Assembly: GCA_021775755.1 (NCBI GenBank)
Contig: JAJFHE010000050.1
Location: 62,001-126,000 of the forward strand
DNA: 64,000 nt
Reading direction: 5' to 3'
Origin: Hyphomicrobiales bacterium
GTDB taxonomy: Bacteria > Pseudomonadota > Alphaproteobacteria > Rhizobiales > JAJFHB01
The stretch's first letter is position 1, and every line of letters starts with the position of its first letter. The notes beneath the pieces were generated by a model, which ran no database searches, was not told the origin of the DNA, and saw only the letters and a program-made list of their open reading frames with translations. Below, piece by piece: positions 25,584 to 33,937 of this stretch. The position numbers and the translations under genes are program-made.

Positions 25584-28292
25584 TCAGGTCTTGCGGGCCA
25601 TTTGTCTGCTTAGGGCTTCTTTGGTGAACACGCGCAAACCCAGGTCCGCCCGGTATCCGTGAATTTCGCTTACGTCGAGCGCGCGCATGAATGCGAGAAT
25701 TTCTTGTGAAACGACTTGCCCGGGTACGAGAATCGGGAATCCCGGCGGATAAGGAATAATGAAGGACGCAGACACCAGTTCGTTTTCGTTTTCGTCGTCG
25801 TTCAGGTCCAGATAGTCGCAATTGTTTTCATCGTAGCTGAGGAAGAATGCCTCACGCATATCGCCTTCCGGGGTTTCCTGATCTGCTCTGAAAGAGTCAT
25901 GAAACCGGCTGAAATCGGGTAGGGGGGGAAAGTCTACCATGAGGTTTTTCACACGGCGCTCAAACGCAAGTCGCTCCATTTTCGACGCGTCGTCCAATAG
26001 ATCGTCGAGATCCTGGGCAATCTGCACGAGAACCTCAATCAGATAGGCAACAGACGATCGCGTAGTGCCGATATTGGTCATAAAAAGGACCGTGTTGCGC
26101 GACGTCTTGTTTATCTGGATGCCGTATTTGTCCATTAGGATCTGGGTCTTGAAAGTATCGCCGTCCCATCCGGTGCCGCCGACCAACAATGTCACTCGGG
26201 TTGCATCGAGTACAAATTCATCGCGGGCCCAACATTCCCAGATATCATTCCAACCCTGTTCGGGATCGTAATAGGAGGTTATGCCGCTTTCGCGGTGTTG
26301 TTCTGGGATCATGTCCCCTGCCGTCAGCAGCTTGAAGTATTTCTTGAGCAAGGGGTGCGTGGCGATCGCCCGGCGCATCGACATGGCCGCTTCGACCTGG
26401 CGTTGCACGAATTCAAAGCCCTCGAGCTCGACCTGGCGCCGTCCGACATCGAGACTGGCTATGATCTGGTAGTTAGGTGAGGTCGAAGTATGCGTCATGT
26501 AGGCTTCGTGGAAGGCCTGCTCGACTTCGCCCTTGAAGTCCTGATCGTTGACATGGATCATCGACCCTTGTCGAAGTGCAGTCAGCGTTTTATGCGTGGA
26601 TTGCGTTGCGTAGACCCTGACCCGCGCGTTGGGCGGAGCCAGTAATGTGGTGGTTAGCCAGGTTTCATCGTCGGCGTCTTCCAGTTCGAGCTTCTGTGCG
26701 GCATAGGCATCGATGTGGCGGGGATCCTTGAGCCGTTCACGCAAGATGTTAGCCACATTCATGGCGGTCCGCTGACGGTAAGTTGGACCAAACCGGGCGA
26801 ATGCGAACCAGGCCTCGTCCCAGAGGAATACCAGGTCCGGCTTGATCGCCAGACACTCCTGCATTACGCGCTCAACGTTGTAGACGATGCCGTCGAAGGT
26901 GCAGTTGGTCAGTAGCAGCATCCGAACACGGTCAAGTTTGCCCGCGGCCCGGAGCTTCAGCAACTGGCGCTTGACTTCGCGAATGGGTACGGCGCCGTAC
27001 ATCGAGTACTCGTTGAGGGGGTAGCTATCGAGATAGAGCACGTTGGCGCCGGACAAAACCATTCCGTAGTGGTGCGATTTGTGGCAGTCCCTGTCGACCA
27101 GCACAATGTCACCAGGGCGGATCAGAGCCTGCACAACAACTTTGTTGCAGGTCGATGTTCCGTTGGTAGCGAAAAATGTTTGTTTGGCGCCAAAGGCGCG
27201 AGCAGCGAGTTCCTGAGCTTCCTTGATCGGACCGTGCGGCTCAAGCAGGCTGTCAAGTCCACCCGAAGTGGCCGATGTTTCCGCCAGAAAAATGTTGGGG
27301 CCATAAAAAGCACCCATATCCTGAATCCAGTGTGAGCGCGAAATTGATTTGCCTCGGCTGATGGGCATGGCGTGGAAAACGCCGGTAGGTTGTCTCGAGT
27401 AGTCCTTTAGCGCTGTGAAGAATGGCGTTTTGAAACGCGCCTGGACGCCACGCAGAATGTTGAGATGCAGTTCGAGAAAGTCTTCCTGATTGTAGAAAAC
27501 GCGCCGGCACAGCCCCAAATCGAGCCCCGCGATCGACTCTACTGAGCGGTCGGTTATCAGATACGCGTCCAGTTCGGGTCTGACTTTTGCAATCAAACGG
27601 CACATTTCCGGGCCGTAGTTTTCAGGCACCAGATTGTCGATATCCTCGTCCGATCCCATACGTGCCAGGTAACGCGTCAGGATTGGAAGCTCGTTGTGTG
27701 ACTTCAACGACAGGCCCGGACGGACGACGACCGCCTGAATATTGTGGTTGAACAATATACCGATCAGTGCGTCTTCAAGACTGGGAACCACTACTGCTTC
27801 ATAAGTGAACTGGTCCTCGCCGCGTCGCATCCGGTGCATCGACGCCTTTAGCCAGCGTTCCTGATGCTCAGTCACATTGTCGACAATGAGGACTTCGAAG
27901 TAGGGCTTGGTCAGCGCTCGCGCTTCCGGCGACAATAGTGCTTCATCTTCCAGCTCCTCGTTCTCGCCATCGTCTCCTTCCAGCGGAATTGAGCGCCGTC
28001 GATAGGCCCCAGATGTCAATGCCCGCGTGATGCGTCGCACGGCAAACGCCAGGTCGTCAAAATTAAGATGATCAAACTGCCGGCGCAGTTGATTGAACGC
28101 TGATTTGCCCGGAAATGCCCAGTAGGTCTCAATAGGTTCGAGCGCGTCGAACAATTCTTCGATGCTGACCAGATGCTTTTTTGCAGGCTTGCCGTTCGAC
28201 CTGTTGGCCACGGTTTCGGTTGCTTCGCGCAATGCGCTCCATCGATCCGAGCGTAGCTGGATCGCACTGTAATAATCGCTCATGGATTGCAC
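25584..28292 (-). CDS. Orn/Lys/Arg decarboxylase, class III fold-type I PLP, extended N-terminus
   Basis: At 902 residues it is larger than the usual 710-760 of biodegradative arginine, lysine and ornithine decarboxylases. Residues 1-130 are extra. A response-regulator-like wing domain (about 133-295) precedes the PLP domain: NGTSTCNKVV near 380, DRDCHKSHHYG near 401-410, WDEAW (D492) and STHKTLTALRQGSM with the Schiff-base lysine at K568. A C-terminal domain ends ...YPPGFPILVPG. It makes an amine or polyamine from a basic amino acid; which one is unclear. GTG start with GGAG seven bases ahead. It is followed 26 bp later by the ATP-grasp gene. Confidence 0.88.
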   Translation of the reverse strand: MQSMSDYYSAIQLRSDRWSALREATETVANRSNGKPAKKHLVSIEELFDALEPIETYWAFPGKSAFNQLRRQFDHLNFDDLAFAVRRITRALTSGAYRRRSIPLEGDDGENEELEDEALLSPEARALTKPYFEVLIVDNVTEHQERWLKASMHRMRRGEDQFTYEAVVVPSLEDALIGILFNHNIQAVVVRPGLSLKSHNELPILTRYLARMGSDEDIDNLVPENYGPEMCRLIAKVRPELDAYLITDRSVESIAGLDLGLCRRVFYNQEDFLELHLNILRGVQARFKTPFFTALKDYSRQPTGVFHAMPISRGKSISRSHWIQDMGAFYGPNIFLAETSATSGGLDSLLEPHGPIKEAQELAARAFGAKQTFFATNGTSTCNKVVVQALIRPGDIVLVDRDCHKSHHYGMVLSGANVLYLDSYPLNEYSMYGAVPIREVKRQLLKLRAAGKLDRVRMLLLTNCTFDGIVYNVERVMQECLAIKPDLVFLWDEAWFAFARFGPTYRQRTAMNVANILRERLKDPRHIDAYAAQKLELEDADDETWLTTTLLAPPNARVRVYATQSTHKTLTALRQGSMIHVNDQDFKGEVEQAFHEAYMTHTSTSPNYQIIASLDVGRRQVELEGFEFVQRQVEAAMSMRRAIATHPLLKKYFKLLTAGDMIPEQHRESGITSYYDPEQGWNDIWECWARDEFVLDATRVTLLVGGTGWDGDTFKTQILMDKYGIQINKTSRNTVLFMTNIGTTRSSVAYLIEVLVQIAQDLDDLLDDASKMERLAFERRVKNLMVDFPPLPDFSRFHDSFRADQETPEGDMREAFFLSYDENNCDYLDLNDDENENELVSASFIIPYPPGFPILVPGQVVSQEILAFMRALDVSEIHGYRADLGLRVFTKEALSRQMARKT

Positions 28293-28376
28293 AGCTTATC
28301 TCCTCCCCGACCAACGCGAGGATCGACAAATGTGCTTTGTCCCTCATCCGGACTTCGGATGACCCCCTGGCCGTTT

Positions 28377-29348
28377 TCAGCCGTTTACTGTTTCACCCGT
28401 AATCGATGCCACCACATTACCAACGGGTTTTGGGTTCACATCCGCGCTCGTGAAATCGTAGAGAGAACTCGAATCGGCAAGTGTGCCAAGCGCCCCTTGT
28501 TTAGGAATTTCCAGTGGTCCCAACGCGTGCAAAAACTGATCTACGTTACTATCTCGATTGTACGCTGGAAAATCAACCGCACGATCCCGGAAGCTCTTGA
28601 GAACCTGTCCAAGCCCTTTCAAGCCGGTCTCGCGCTGGCGGCGGACATGATCGAGATCGATTTCGATGGGAAACATGTCTTCAAGTCCAGCCGACTGATG
28701 CAAGACGGTTGCGCTCGGATCAACTACGCACGAGCGGCCGACGCCGCCTGCGCCAAGGCCATTTACATCAAATACGAAGCACTGAAACTGGGCTGCCGTC
28801 GCCCGCGCAATCGCTAGTTCGGCGTCCCTGTCGGTTGTGCCAGTGAGTACCGGATGCAGCAATACCTCCGCACCCAGGCTGGTCAGGTGCCTGGTGGTTT
28901 CGGGAAACCAGATATCATAGCAGATGGACAATCCGAAGCGCCCAACGCCGGGCACGTCGAACACACAAAACTCGGTACCTGCGGCAACTCCCTGTTCGTA
29001 GGGGAGGAAGGGAAACATTTTTGAGTATTTCGCGACGATCTCACCTTGCGGGTCGATGACACTTGATGTGTTGAAAATCCGGCCGTCGGGAAGTTGTTCG
29101 TACGTCGAACCGGGAATGAGCCAAATGTTGTGGCGTCGCGCGTCTTGGCGGAAAAGCTCGATCGTTTCATTGCCCGGGGGAGCAGCAAAGCGCGGTAATG
29201 GTCCAAAAGGCGCGAGTTCGCTGAACAGCACCATTTGCGTCCACGGAAAACGTGCCATCAAGACATCAAGCCTGTGGCGCATATCCGCTACGTTGGAGTG
29301 CAGCGCTGCAACATGCATCTGAATGCCGGCTATCGCGAAAGGCGTCAT
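28377..29348 (-). CDS. Nitrilase-superfamily carbon-nitrogen hydrolase
   Basis: This 323-residue enzyme has the Glu-Lys-Cys triad of the family: E44 in FSELAPFG, K110 in AKYSKMFPF, and C143 in SICYDIWFPE. This makes it an amidase, carbamoylase or nitrilase-like enzyme. A C-terminal tail of about 80 residues after the core is unassigned. It is first in the four-gene unit, 84 bp before the decarboxylase gene. In polyamine pathways family members cleave N-carbamoylputrescine, so a role on an amide or ureido intermediate is plausible but not shown. Its ATG overlaps the stop of an upstream gene remnant (ATGA). Confidence 0.87.
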   Translation of the reverse strand: MTPFAIAGIQMHVAALHSNVADMRHRLDVLMARFPWTQMVLFSELAPFGPLPRFAAPPGNETIELFRQDARRHNIWLIPGSTYEQLPDGRIFNTSSVIDPQGEIVAKYSKMFPFLPYEQGVAAGTEFCVFDVPGVGRFGLSICYDIWFPETTRHLTSLGAEVLLHPVLTGTTDRDAELAIARATAAQFQCFVFDVNGLGAGGVGRSCVVDPSATVLHQSAGLEDMFPIEIDLDHVRRQRETGLKGLGQVLKSFRDRAVDFPAYNRDSNVDQFLHALGPLEIPKQGALGTLADSSSLYDFTSADVNPKPVGNVVASITGETVNG

Positions 29349-29440
29349 TTGGTAGGGAACTCCGGGAGGGGTTGATTCCCGCCCTTATAGTCGAAAACGT
29401 GTCGGAAATATGCCGAAATTTCCAAGCTCGGATACAGCGC
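29345..29440 (-). pseudogene. C-terminal remnant of an unidentified gene coupled to the nitrilase gene
   Basis: On the minus strand an open frame ends HALYPSLEISAYFRHVFDYKG... and stops at 29345, sharing ATGA with the start of the nitrilase gene, as in coupled operon genes. Upstream of about 29440 the frame runs into sequence better explained by other gene fragments, so only about 30 C-terminal codons survive. I could not identify the parent protein. It may be a chance frame; the ATGA overlap and protein-like composition are the only support. Confidence 0.3.
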
Positions 29441-29503
29441 GTGGAACAGGTGATTCATAAACTCGAGCCGCCTGATGTCATGCGCCCCGAGGTGCCCGAT
29501 GTG
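29441..29503 (+). pseudogene. Fragment of a quinone-oxidoreductase (Qor/zinc-less MDR) gene, first ~20 codons
   Basis: From a GTG at 29441 the plus strand reads EQVIHKLEPPDVMRPEVPDV. The intact quinone oxidoreductase at 31824 starts VAKAQVIHELGPPEVMRWEEWDV. Fourteen of twenty aligned codons encode the same residue, and many of those codons differ only at the third position, so the match is a coding remnant and not a recent copy. The frame leaves the family after this point, where a CoA-ligase fragment in the other orientation begins. Confidence 0.6.
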
Positions 29504-29541
29504 TACATGACTGCGGCAAGGTCGCGGTTGCGAGGACTGAG
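29491..29541 (-). pseudogene. Fragment of an AMP-forming CoA ligase gene (phosphate-loop region)
   Basis: The minus strand encodes PRNRDLAAVMYTSGT, which matches PRYRDLTAVMYTSGT of the intact ligase gene at 21362-22969 at 13 of 15 positions. At the DNA level it includes 16 consecutive identical bases, in the same orientation as the intact gene. Only the segment before the ligase phosphate loop is kept. It abuts and slightly overlaps the quinone oxidoreductase fragment. Confidence 0.6.
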
Positions 29542-29606
29542 TCGCCGCTCCTGTGCAGTGTTCCAAGCACCAGCCGGAAAATACGTTTAACCGTCAAAAT
29601 TCAGGG

Positions 29607-30623
29607 TCACGCGGCTTCGGTCATTTGACGACGCCGCTCTTTGAACTTGCTGTGCGAAGCGTCTGTGCCGTCATGAAATGACCCGAACCATTTGTCCCAG
29701 GGCATTTCGAGGTTGCCGTAATTGCACTCGAAGTAGCGGTGATGCATCTGGTGGTGGAAGGTGCCAAGGGCCAGTCGGCTCTTGTCCCTGACGAGCAGTC
29801 CCTGAAAACCGGTGTGAGAGGTTGCGGCCGTCAGGGCCTGATGCTGCATGTGGAACAGGATATGAAGGGGGTGTGCCGCCAGCACCAGGTGGATCGCAAT
29901 CGAGGAGAAGAAAATCAGATGCTCCACCGGGTGCATGGACAGGCCGGACCACGGGCCGACATTGGTGTTGCGATGGTGCAGGGCGTGAACGGTGCGGTAA
30001 AGCGGCGGCCAGTGAATGAGGCGATGGATCCAGTAGAAATGGAAGGATATCCACACCGGCGTGAGCCAGAACAGCGCCACGAACCAGACCGGATTGTCGC
30101 TCCAGGCCAGTAGCGGGGCATAGCCGTTGACCATGGCCCAGAACATCGCGACTTCGTAGGCCGTCCATAACGCCACGCCACTGCCGAGCGACCAGAACAT
30201 GTTGTCGAACACCTGGTCCTTGAACGTGAACGCGCGGTTATTTGTCGTCAGGTCGCGCCGGTCAAACTTCAGGCGCTTTTCCTGGCGCTTCCAGGTGTAG
30301 AAATATAGATGCAGACCGCCTGCGACGACGAGAAGCAGAATGATGTTGCGGATGTAAATTTCCGCGATCCATCCGGCCGCAAGTTCTTTTGTTTCCTCCA
30401 GAGGCGGCTGGAACCAGAACCACGATATGGCCGCAACGATGACAAGCAGCGAGTTTTCCGCAACCGCAAACCATCTGTCCGCAACCCAGCGCAGCATCCG
30501 CAAGGGATCGGGCGGCCAGGTAAAAAATGGCGACGCCTTGATCGGAACCGGTGGGCGGTGATGCCACTGCCGGGCAAATGTGCTTTCGCTTGCGCCCGCG
30601 GTGTTGGCGGTCGTTTCCTGCAT
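29607..30623 (-). CDS. Sterol desaturase/fatty acid hydroxylase family membrane protein
   Basis: This protein of about 338 residues has several membrane segments and the di-iron histidine clusters of the family: HFYWIHRLIHW, then TVHALHHRNTNVGPWSGLSMHPVEH, and later FHHQMHHRYFECNYGN. The last region is characteristic of the C-5 sterol desaturase-like branch. Substrate unknown. An upstream TTG at 30680 would add 19 residues, but the ATG at 30623 is a better start. The gene is divergent from a LysR regulator; an inverted-repeat box between them suggests LysR control. It is unlike the family member near 4 kb, being longer and with more sequence before the first cluster. Confidence 0.85.
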   Translation of the reverse strand: MQETTANTAGASESTFARQWHHRPPVPIKASPFFTWPPDPLRMLRWVADRWFAVAENSLLVIVAAISWFWFQPPLEETKELAAGWIAEIYIRNIILLLVVAGGLHLYFYTWKRQEKRLKFDRRDLTTNNRAFTFKDQVFDNMFWSLGSGVALWTAYEVAMFWAMVNGYAPLLAWSDNPVWFVALFWLTPVWISFHFYWIHRLIHWPPLYRTVHALHHRNTNVGPWSGLSMHPVEHLIFFSSIAIHLVLAAHPLHILFHMQHQALTAATSHTGFQGLLVRDKSRLALGTFHHQMHHRYFECNYGNLEMPWDKWFGSFHDGTDASHSKFKERRRQMTEAA

Positions 30624-30709
30624 GTTTCGAGTGTCCAAACGGCTGCTGCTCTCCCGGCCACAATATTTCACAACTCCCAAAGTTTGAAAAACTGAACGTT
30701 TCGATCCAT

Positions 30710-30730
30710 AACATCAAATTATTCGATGTT
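30710..30730. promoter_or_regulatory. Probable LysR-type operator (AACATC-N9-GATGTT)
   Basis: A perfect 6-bp inverted repeat AACATC / GATGTT with a 9-base AT-rich spacer contains ATC-N9-GAT, a known LysR-type binding pattern. It lies between a LysR gene and its divergent neighbour, about 20 bases before the GTG start preferred for the regulator. Confidence 0.5.
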
Positions 30731-30752
30731 TTGGCAAAGGAAGAACAATCCG

Positions 30753-31685
30753 GTGCGGGTTTCGATCAAGGCATTGCAGTATTTCATGTGTGCGGCAGAA
30801 CGCGGCTCGATTGCACAGGCGGCCGAGAGTTTGAATGTCGTGCCGTCCGCGGTATCGAGCGCCATTGAACTCGTCGAGACGGAGTTCGCCCTCAAACTGG
30901 TGCAGCGTTATCCCGCGAAAGGGATCAAGCCGACCGCCGCGGGCATCGCGATCATGCGAAAGATCCGACATCTGATCGAGGAGTACGACAACCTTCTTCT
31001 GGAGGGTGCGGAGCTGCGTACGGCACTGTCGGGCAGCATTTCAATCGGCTACTACGCGCCCGTCGCACCCGCATTCATGCCGCAAATCGCCGGACCTCTG
31101 GTTCGCGATCACCCCGGAGTAACATTAAGGCTGGTGGAAACCGACAACGAGCAGGTGCAAAGCGGCCTTGCCGACGGTGAGTTCGACGTGATTTTATTTG
31201 TGGCTGAAAATGTCAGGACAGGCATTGTCTGCAAGCCGTTGATCGACGCACCGCCTTACGTTCTTGTTCATCGCGGCCATGAATTCTGCGGGCGAAAGTT
31301 TGTCACACAGGCGGACCTTCAACACGAGCCGCTGGTGCTTCTCGACCTGCCGATGACGAACGAGTATTACCGCAACCTTGCGCAGGATGCGGGAGCCGGC
31401 GCAAATGTCGTGGCGACGGCGTCCACCCATGAGATGGTGCGCAGCCTTGTCGGCGCCCGTGTCGGGAGCTCAATCCTCAACATGCTTCCCTCTACCGCCA
31501 TCACCTATGCCGGCGACGAAGTTGTCGCCATCCCGGTTCAATCGGAGGTGCGGCCCCTCAGGTTGGTGCTCGGCCATGTTGGCGGCAAGCCCCGCCGGCT
31601 GGTGCAGGCGTTCATGGACGCTTGTGCAGGCTATTTCGCTCAAGACGCGGCGCGCGAGTTGATCGTATCCTGCGAACCCGATTGA
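30753..31685 (+). CDS. LysR-family transcriptional regulator
   Basis: This protein of about 310 residues has an N-terminal winged helix (ALQYFMCAAERGSIAQAAESLNVVPSAVSSAI) and a LysR substrate-binding domain (SGSISIGYYAPVAPAFMPQI near residue 90, later MVRSLVGARVGSSIL). It would control its own gene and the divergent sterol-desaturase-like gene in response to a small ligand. An ATG at 30726 is in frame, but it overlaps the inverted-repeat box at 30710-30730, and GGAAG sits well spaced before the GTG at 30753, so the GTG start is preferred. Confidence 0.88.
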   Translation: MRVSIKALQYFMCAAERGSIAQAAESLNVVPSAVSSAIELVETEFALKLVQRYPAKGIKPTAAGIAIMRKIRHLIEEYDNLLLEGAELRTALSGSISIGYYAPVAPAFMPQIAGPLVRDHPGVTLRLVETDNEQVQSGLADGEFDVILFVAENVRTGIVCKPLIDAPPYVLVHRGHEFCGRKFVTQADLQHEPLVLLDLPMTNEYYRNLAQDAGAGANVVATASTHEMVRSLVGARVGSSILNMLPSTAITYAGDEVVAIPVQSEVRPLRLVLGHVGGKPRRLVQAFMDACAGYFAQDAARELIVSCEPD

Positions 31686-31823
31686 CCCGGGTGCACCTTT
31701 CATCGCCCCAATGACTGCCACCATGTGACGTCCCCACATTCCAACTGGCGGGAAAATTCCCCAGCAGTGATCTGGTATCGCCGTATGCCGTTTAGTCTTC
31801 CGGCTTCATTGAGGAGAAGTGCC

Positions 31824-32813
31824 GTGGCAAAAGCACAAGTCATCCACGAACTCGGACCGCCCGAGGTCATGCGCTGGGAGGAATGGGACGTGCCGCCGCC
31901 CGGTGAGGGCGAAGTGCGGATGCGTCACACAGCAATCGGCGTCAATTTTGCCGACACCTATCACCGTGGCGGCATCTCACATCCGCTGAAGGTTGCGCCG
32001 CGTCCTTGCGTGATCGGGTTTGAGGCGGTTGGTGTGGTGGAAGAAGCTGGCGCCGGTGTCACCGAATTCAAGGCCGGCGACCGCGTTGCTTATGCGGTGC
32101 CGCCGATGGGCTCTTACGCCGAGGCACGGAATTATCCGGCGGACAAACTCCTGCACCTACCAGACGATATGGACGATAAGGTCGTGGCGGCACTGTTGAT
32201 GAAGGGGCTGACGGCGCAGTTTCTGCTGCACCGGACCTATGCCGTGCAACCGGGCGATGCCATTCTCGTGCACGCGGCGGCCGGTGCCATGGGCCTCATT
32301 CTGTGCCGCTGGGCAAGCCATTTGGGCGCCACCGTGATCGGTACAGTCTCAACGCCGGAAAAAGCGGAGATTGCCCGTGCTGCGGGATGTCATCACCCGG
32401 TCGTGCGGTCGCAAGAGGATTTCGTCGCGAAGTGCCGTGAGGTGACGGACGGCAAGGGTGTCGCCGTTGTTTATGAATCGATCGGCAAGGACACGCTGCA
32501 GAAGTCGCTCGATTGCCTGCGGCTGGTTGGTGTTTGCGCCGCTTACGGCCACGCCTCGGGACCACCCGATCCCGTCGATATCATTCAGGATCTCGGTGCG
32601 CGGGGCTCGCTGTTTATTACCCGGCCCGCCTATCTGCACTATATGGCCGAGCGCGAGCAGATGGTGGCGGCGGCCGATGTATTGTTTCAAACCATCCGCG
32701 ACGGCGTGATCGAGCCCAATATCAATTATGAGTATCCGCTTAAGGACGCCGTGAAGGCGCATCAGGCTATTGAAAGCGGCACAACCACGGGCGCCAGCGT
32801 TCTGGTGGTGTAG
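31824..32813 (+). CDS. Quinone oxidoreductase (zinc-less medium-chain reductase)
   Basis: This 329-residue protein has the two-domain medium-chain reductase fold without catalytic zinc ligands. VIGFEAVGVVEEAGAGV near residue 65 and the NADPH motif AAAGAMGLILCRWASHLGATVIGT near 150 place it with Qor (NADPH:quinone reductase). The start is a GTG preceded by GAGGAG at proper spacing; an upstream ATG at 31725 would add 33 residues unlike the family. A degraded copy of its first codons is present at 29441. It lies downstream of the LysR gene with 138 bp between, so it may be transcribed separately. Confidence 0.88.
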   Translation: MAKAQVIHELGPPEVMRWEEWDVPPPGEGEVRMRHTAIGVNFADTYHRGGISHPLKVAPRPCVIGFEAVGVVEEAGAGVTEFKAGDRVAYAVPPMGSYAEARNYPADKLLHLPDDMDDKVVAALLMKGLTAQFLLHRTYAVQPGDAILVHAAAGAMGLILCRWASHLGATVIGTVSTPEKAEIARAAGCHHPVVRSQEDFVAKCREVTDGKGVAVVYESIGKDTLQKSLDCLRLVGVCAAYGHASGPPDPVDIIQDLGARGSLFITRPAYLHYMAEREQMVAAADVLFQTIRDGVIEPNINYEYPLKDAVKAHQAIESGTTTGASVLVV

Positions 32814-32849
32814 TTTGCCAGAAGTTTGAACGCCGGTAATTCCGCAGGC

Positions 32850-33728
32850 CTATTGGAGTATCCGCTCGCAGGTTCGGGCAAAACTTGCAAAGGCCGGGCT
32901 TTTGCCGAGTTCGGCGGGCAGGTCGTCACCTGGTGCCATTGCACTTATGCGGTCGCATTCGTCGGCGATGCGCAGGCACAACCGCGCCATCGCACCATCA
33001 ACCTCCTCTTCAGACGCCGCTCGAGCGGTTCCGGCGCACTGGCGCACCAGCGCGATGTCCCGGTCAAAGGCATCGTCTCCGGACGGCGACAGTTCGACGG
33101 CGGGAACCGGCGCCGGCACGGGTACCGCGGAACTGAGCGCACCGCGCCGCACCATTGCCGTTGGATACAACATCGCCGCACCGCTGATTTGCCACGCGGT
33201 GTCCGCGCCGTCGTGGTCGCTACGCTGCCGGAGCATGAATGCATGAACCATGGCCTGTTCGACCAAGGCGATGAGCTGTGCAGTCAAGGTGCCGAGTGCC
33301 GGTCCGGTTTCAGCCACAGTGCCCTTTGAGGGGTGCGAGGGCATCGTCTCTTCGAGCCAAGCTGCGTAGGCGCGGCGCGGCCCAGCAGCACGCGCCACAC
33401 ACGCTTTCGCCTCGGGCGTTTCAACCTCCAACTCCGAAAGGAGTTCGCCAAAACGCAGTTCCACCTCGTGTTCCGCCTTGAGTATCGCGGCGATGTCGGA
33501 TCCCGGGACAAACCGATGCGCCCCGAGTTCGACCGGCACTCCTTTCTCGACAAGCAGATCTATGATCTGCATTGCGTTCTTGAAGTCTTCGTTGTCTACC
33601 TCCGTGATGTGTGCGGCAATCGCATCTTCGCCCATGGCCTTCAGTGCGAGGACATGAAAGAACTGCTGATGGACGGCGGTCAGTTGCAGCCGCAGCAGGC
33701 GCATGAGGTTTGATTGATCTTTGTACAT
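32850..33728 (-). CDS. Hypothetical protein with ferritin-like N-terminal helices
   Basis: The roughly 292-residue protein starts with LMRLLRLQLTAVHQQFFHVLALKAMGEDAIAAHITEVDNEDFKNAMQI, which resembles the first helices of bacterioferritin-type proteins (the Glu and E..H-like spacing of the second helix is partly kept). The middle and C-terminal parts are helical, with an Ala/Pro-rich linker near residues 200-215 (SSAVPVPAPVPAVEL), and match nothing I know. Metal binding is therefore only possible. The ATG at 33728 is used; a start eleven codons earlier is also open. It is divergent from the thiolase operon, which could mean shared control. Confidence 0.5.
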   Translation of the reverse strand: MYKDQSNLMRLLRLQLTAVHQQFFHVLALKAMGEDAIAAHITEVDNEDFKNAMQIIDLLVEKGVPVELGAHRFVPGSDIAAILKAEHEVELRFGELLSELEVETPEAKACVARAAGPRRAYAAWLEETMPSHPSKGTVAETGPALGTLTAQLIALVEQAMVHAFMLRQRSDHDGADTAWQISGAAMLYPTAMVRRGALSSAVPVPAPVPAVELSPSGDDAFDRDIALVRQCAGTARAASEEEVDGAMARLCLRIADECDRISAMAPGDDLPAELGKSPAFASFARTCERILQ

Positions 33729-33937
33729 CTCGATGCGGAGTGTATCAGCGGTCCGGCACATTGCCCACGTGCGTCAACGGCAGTTTCAAAGCGGCCTCAT
33801 TGCCGGGTTGTGCTCTTTCTGAACCGTGAACCGATGGCCGGGTATGGCGGAGCTTTATGCGGCCTCTTCCTTGGTGTAGAAAGCCGCAATCCTTCTGGAG
33901 AAATCTCCAGCACGCAAAACCGCGAGGAGTTGGCGTC

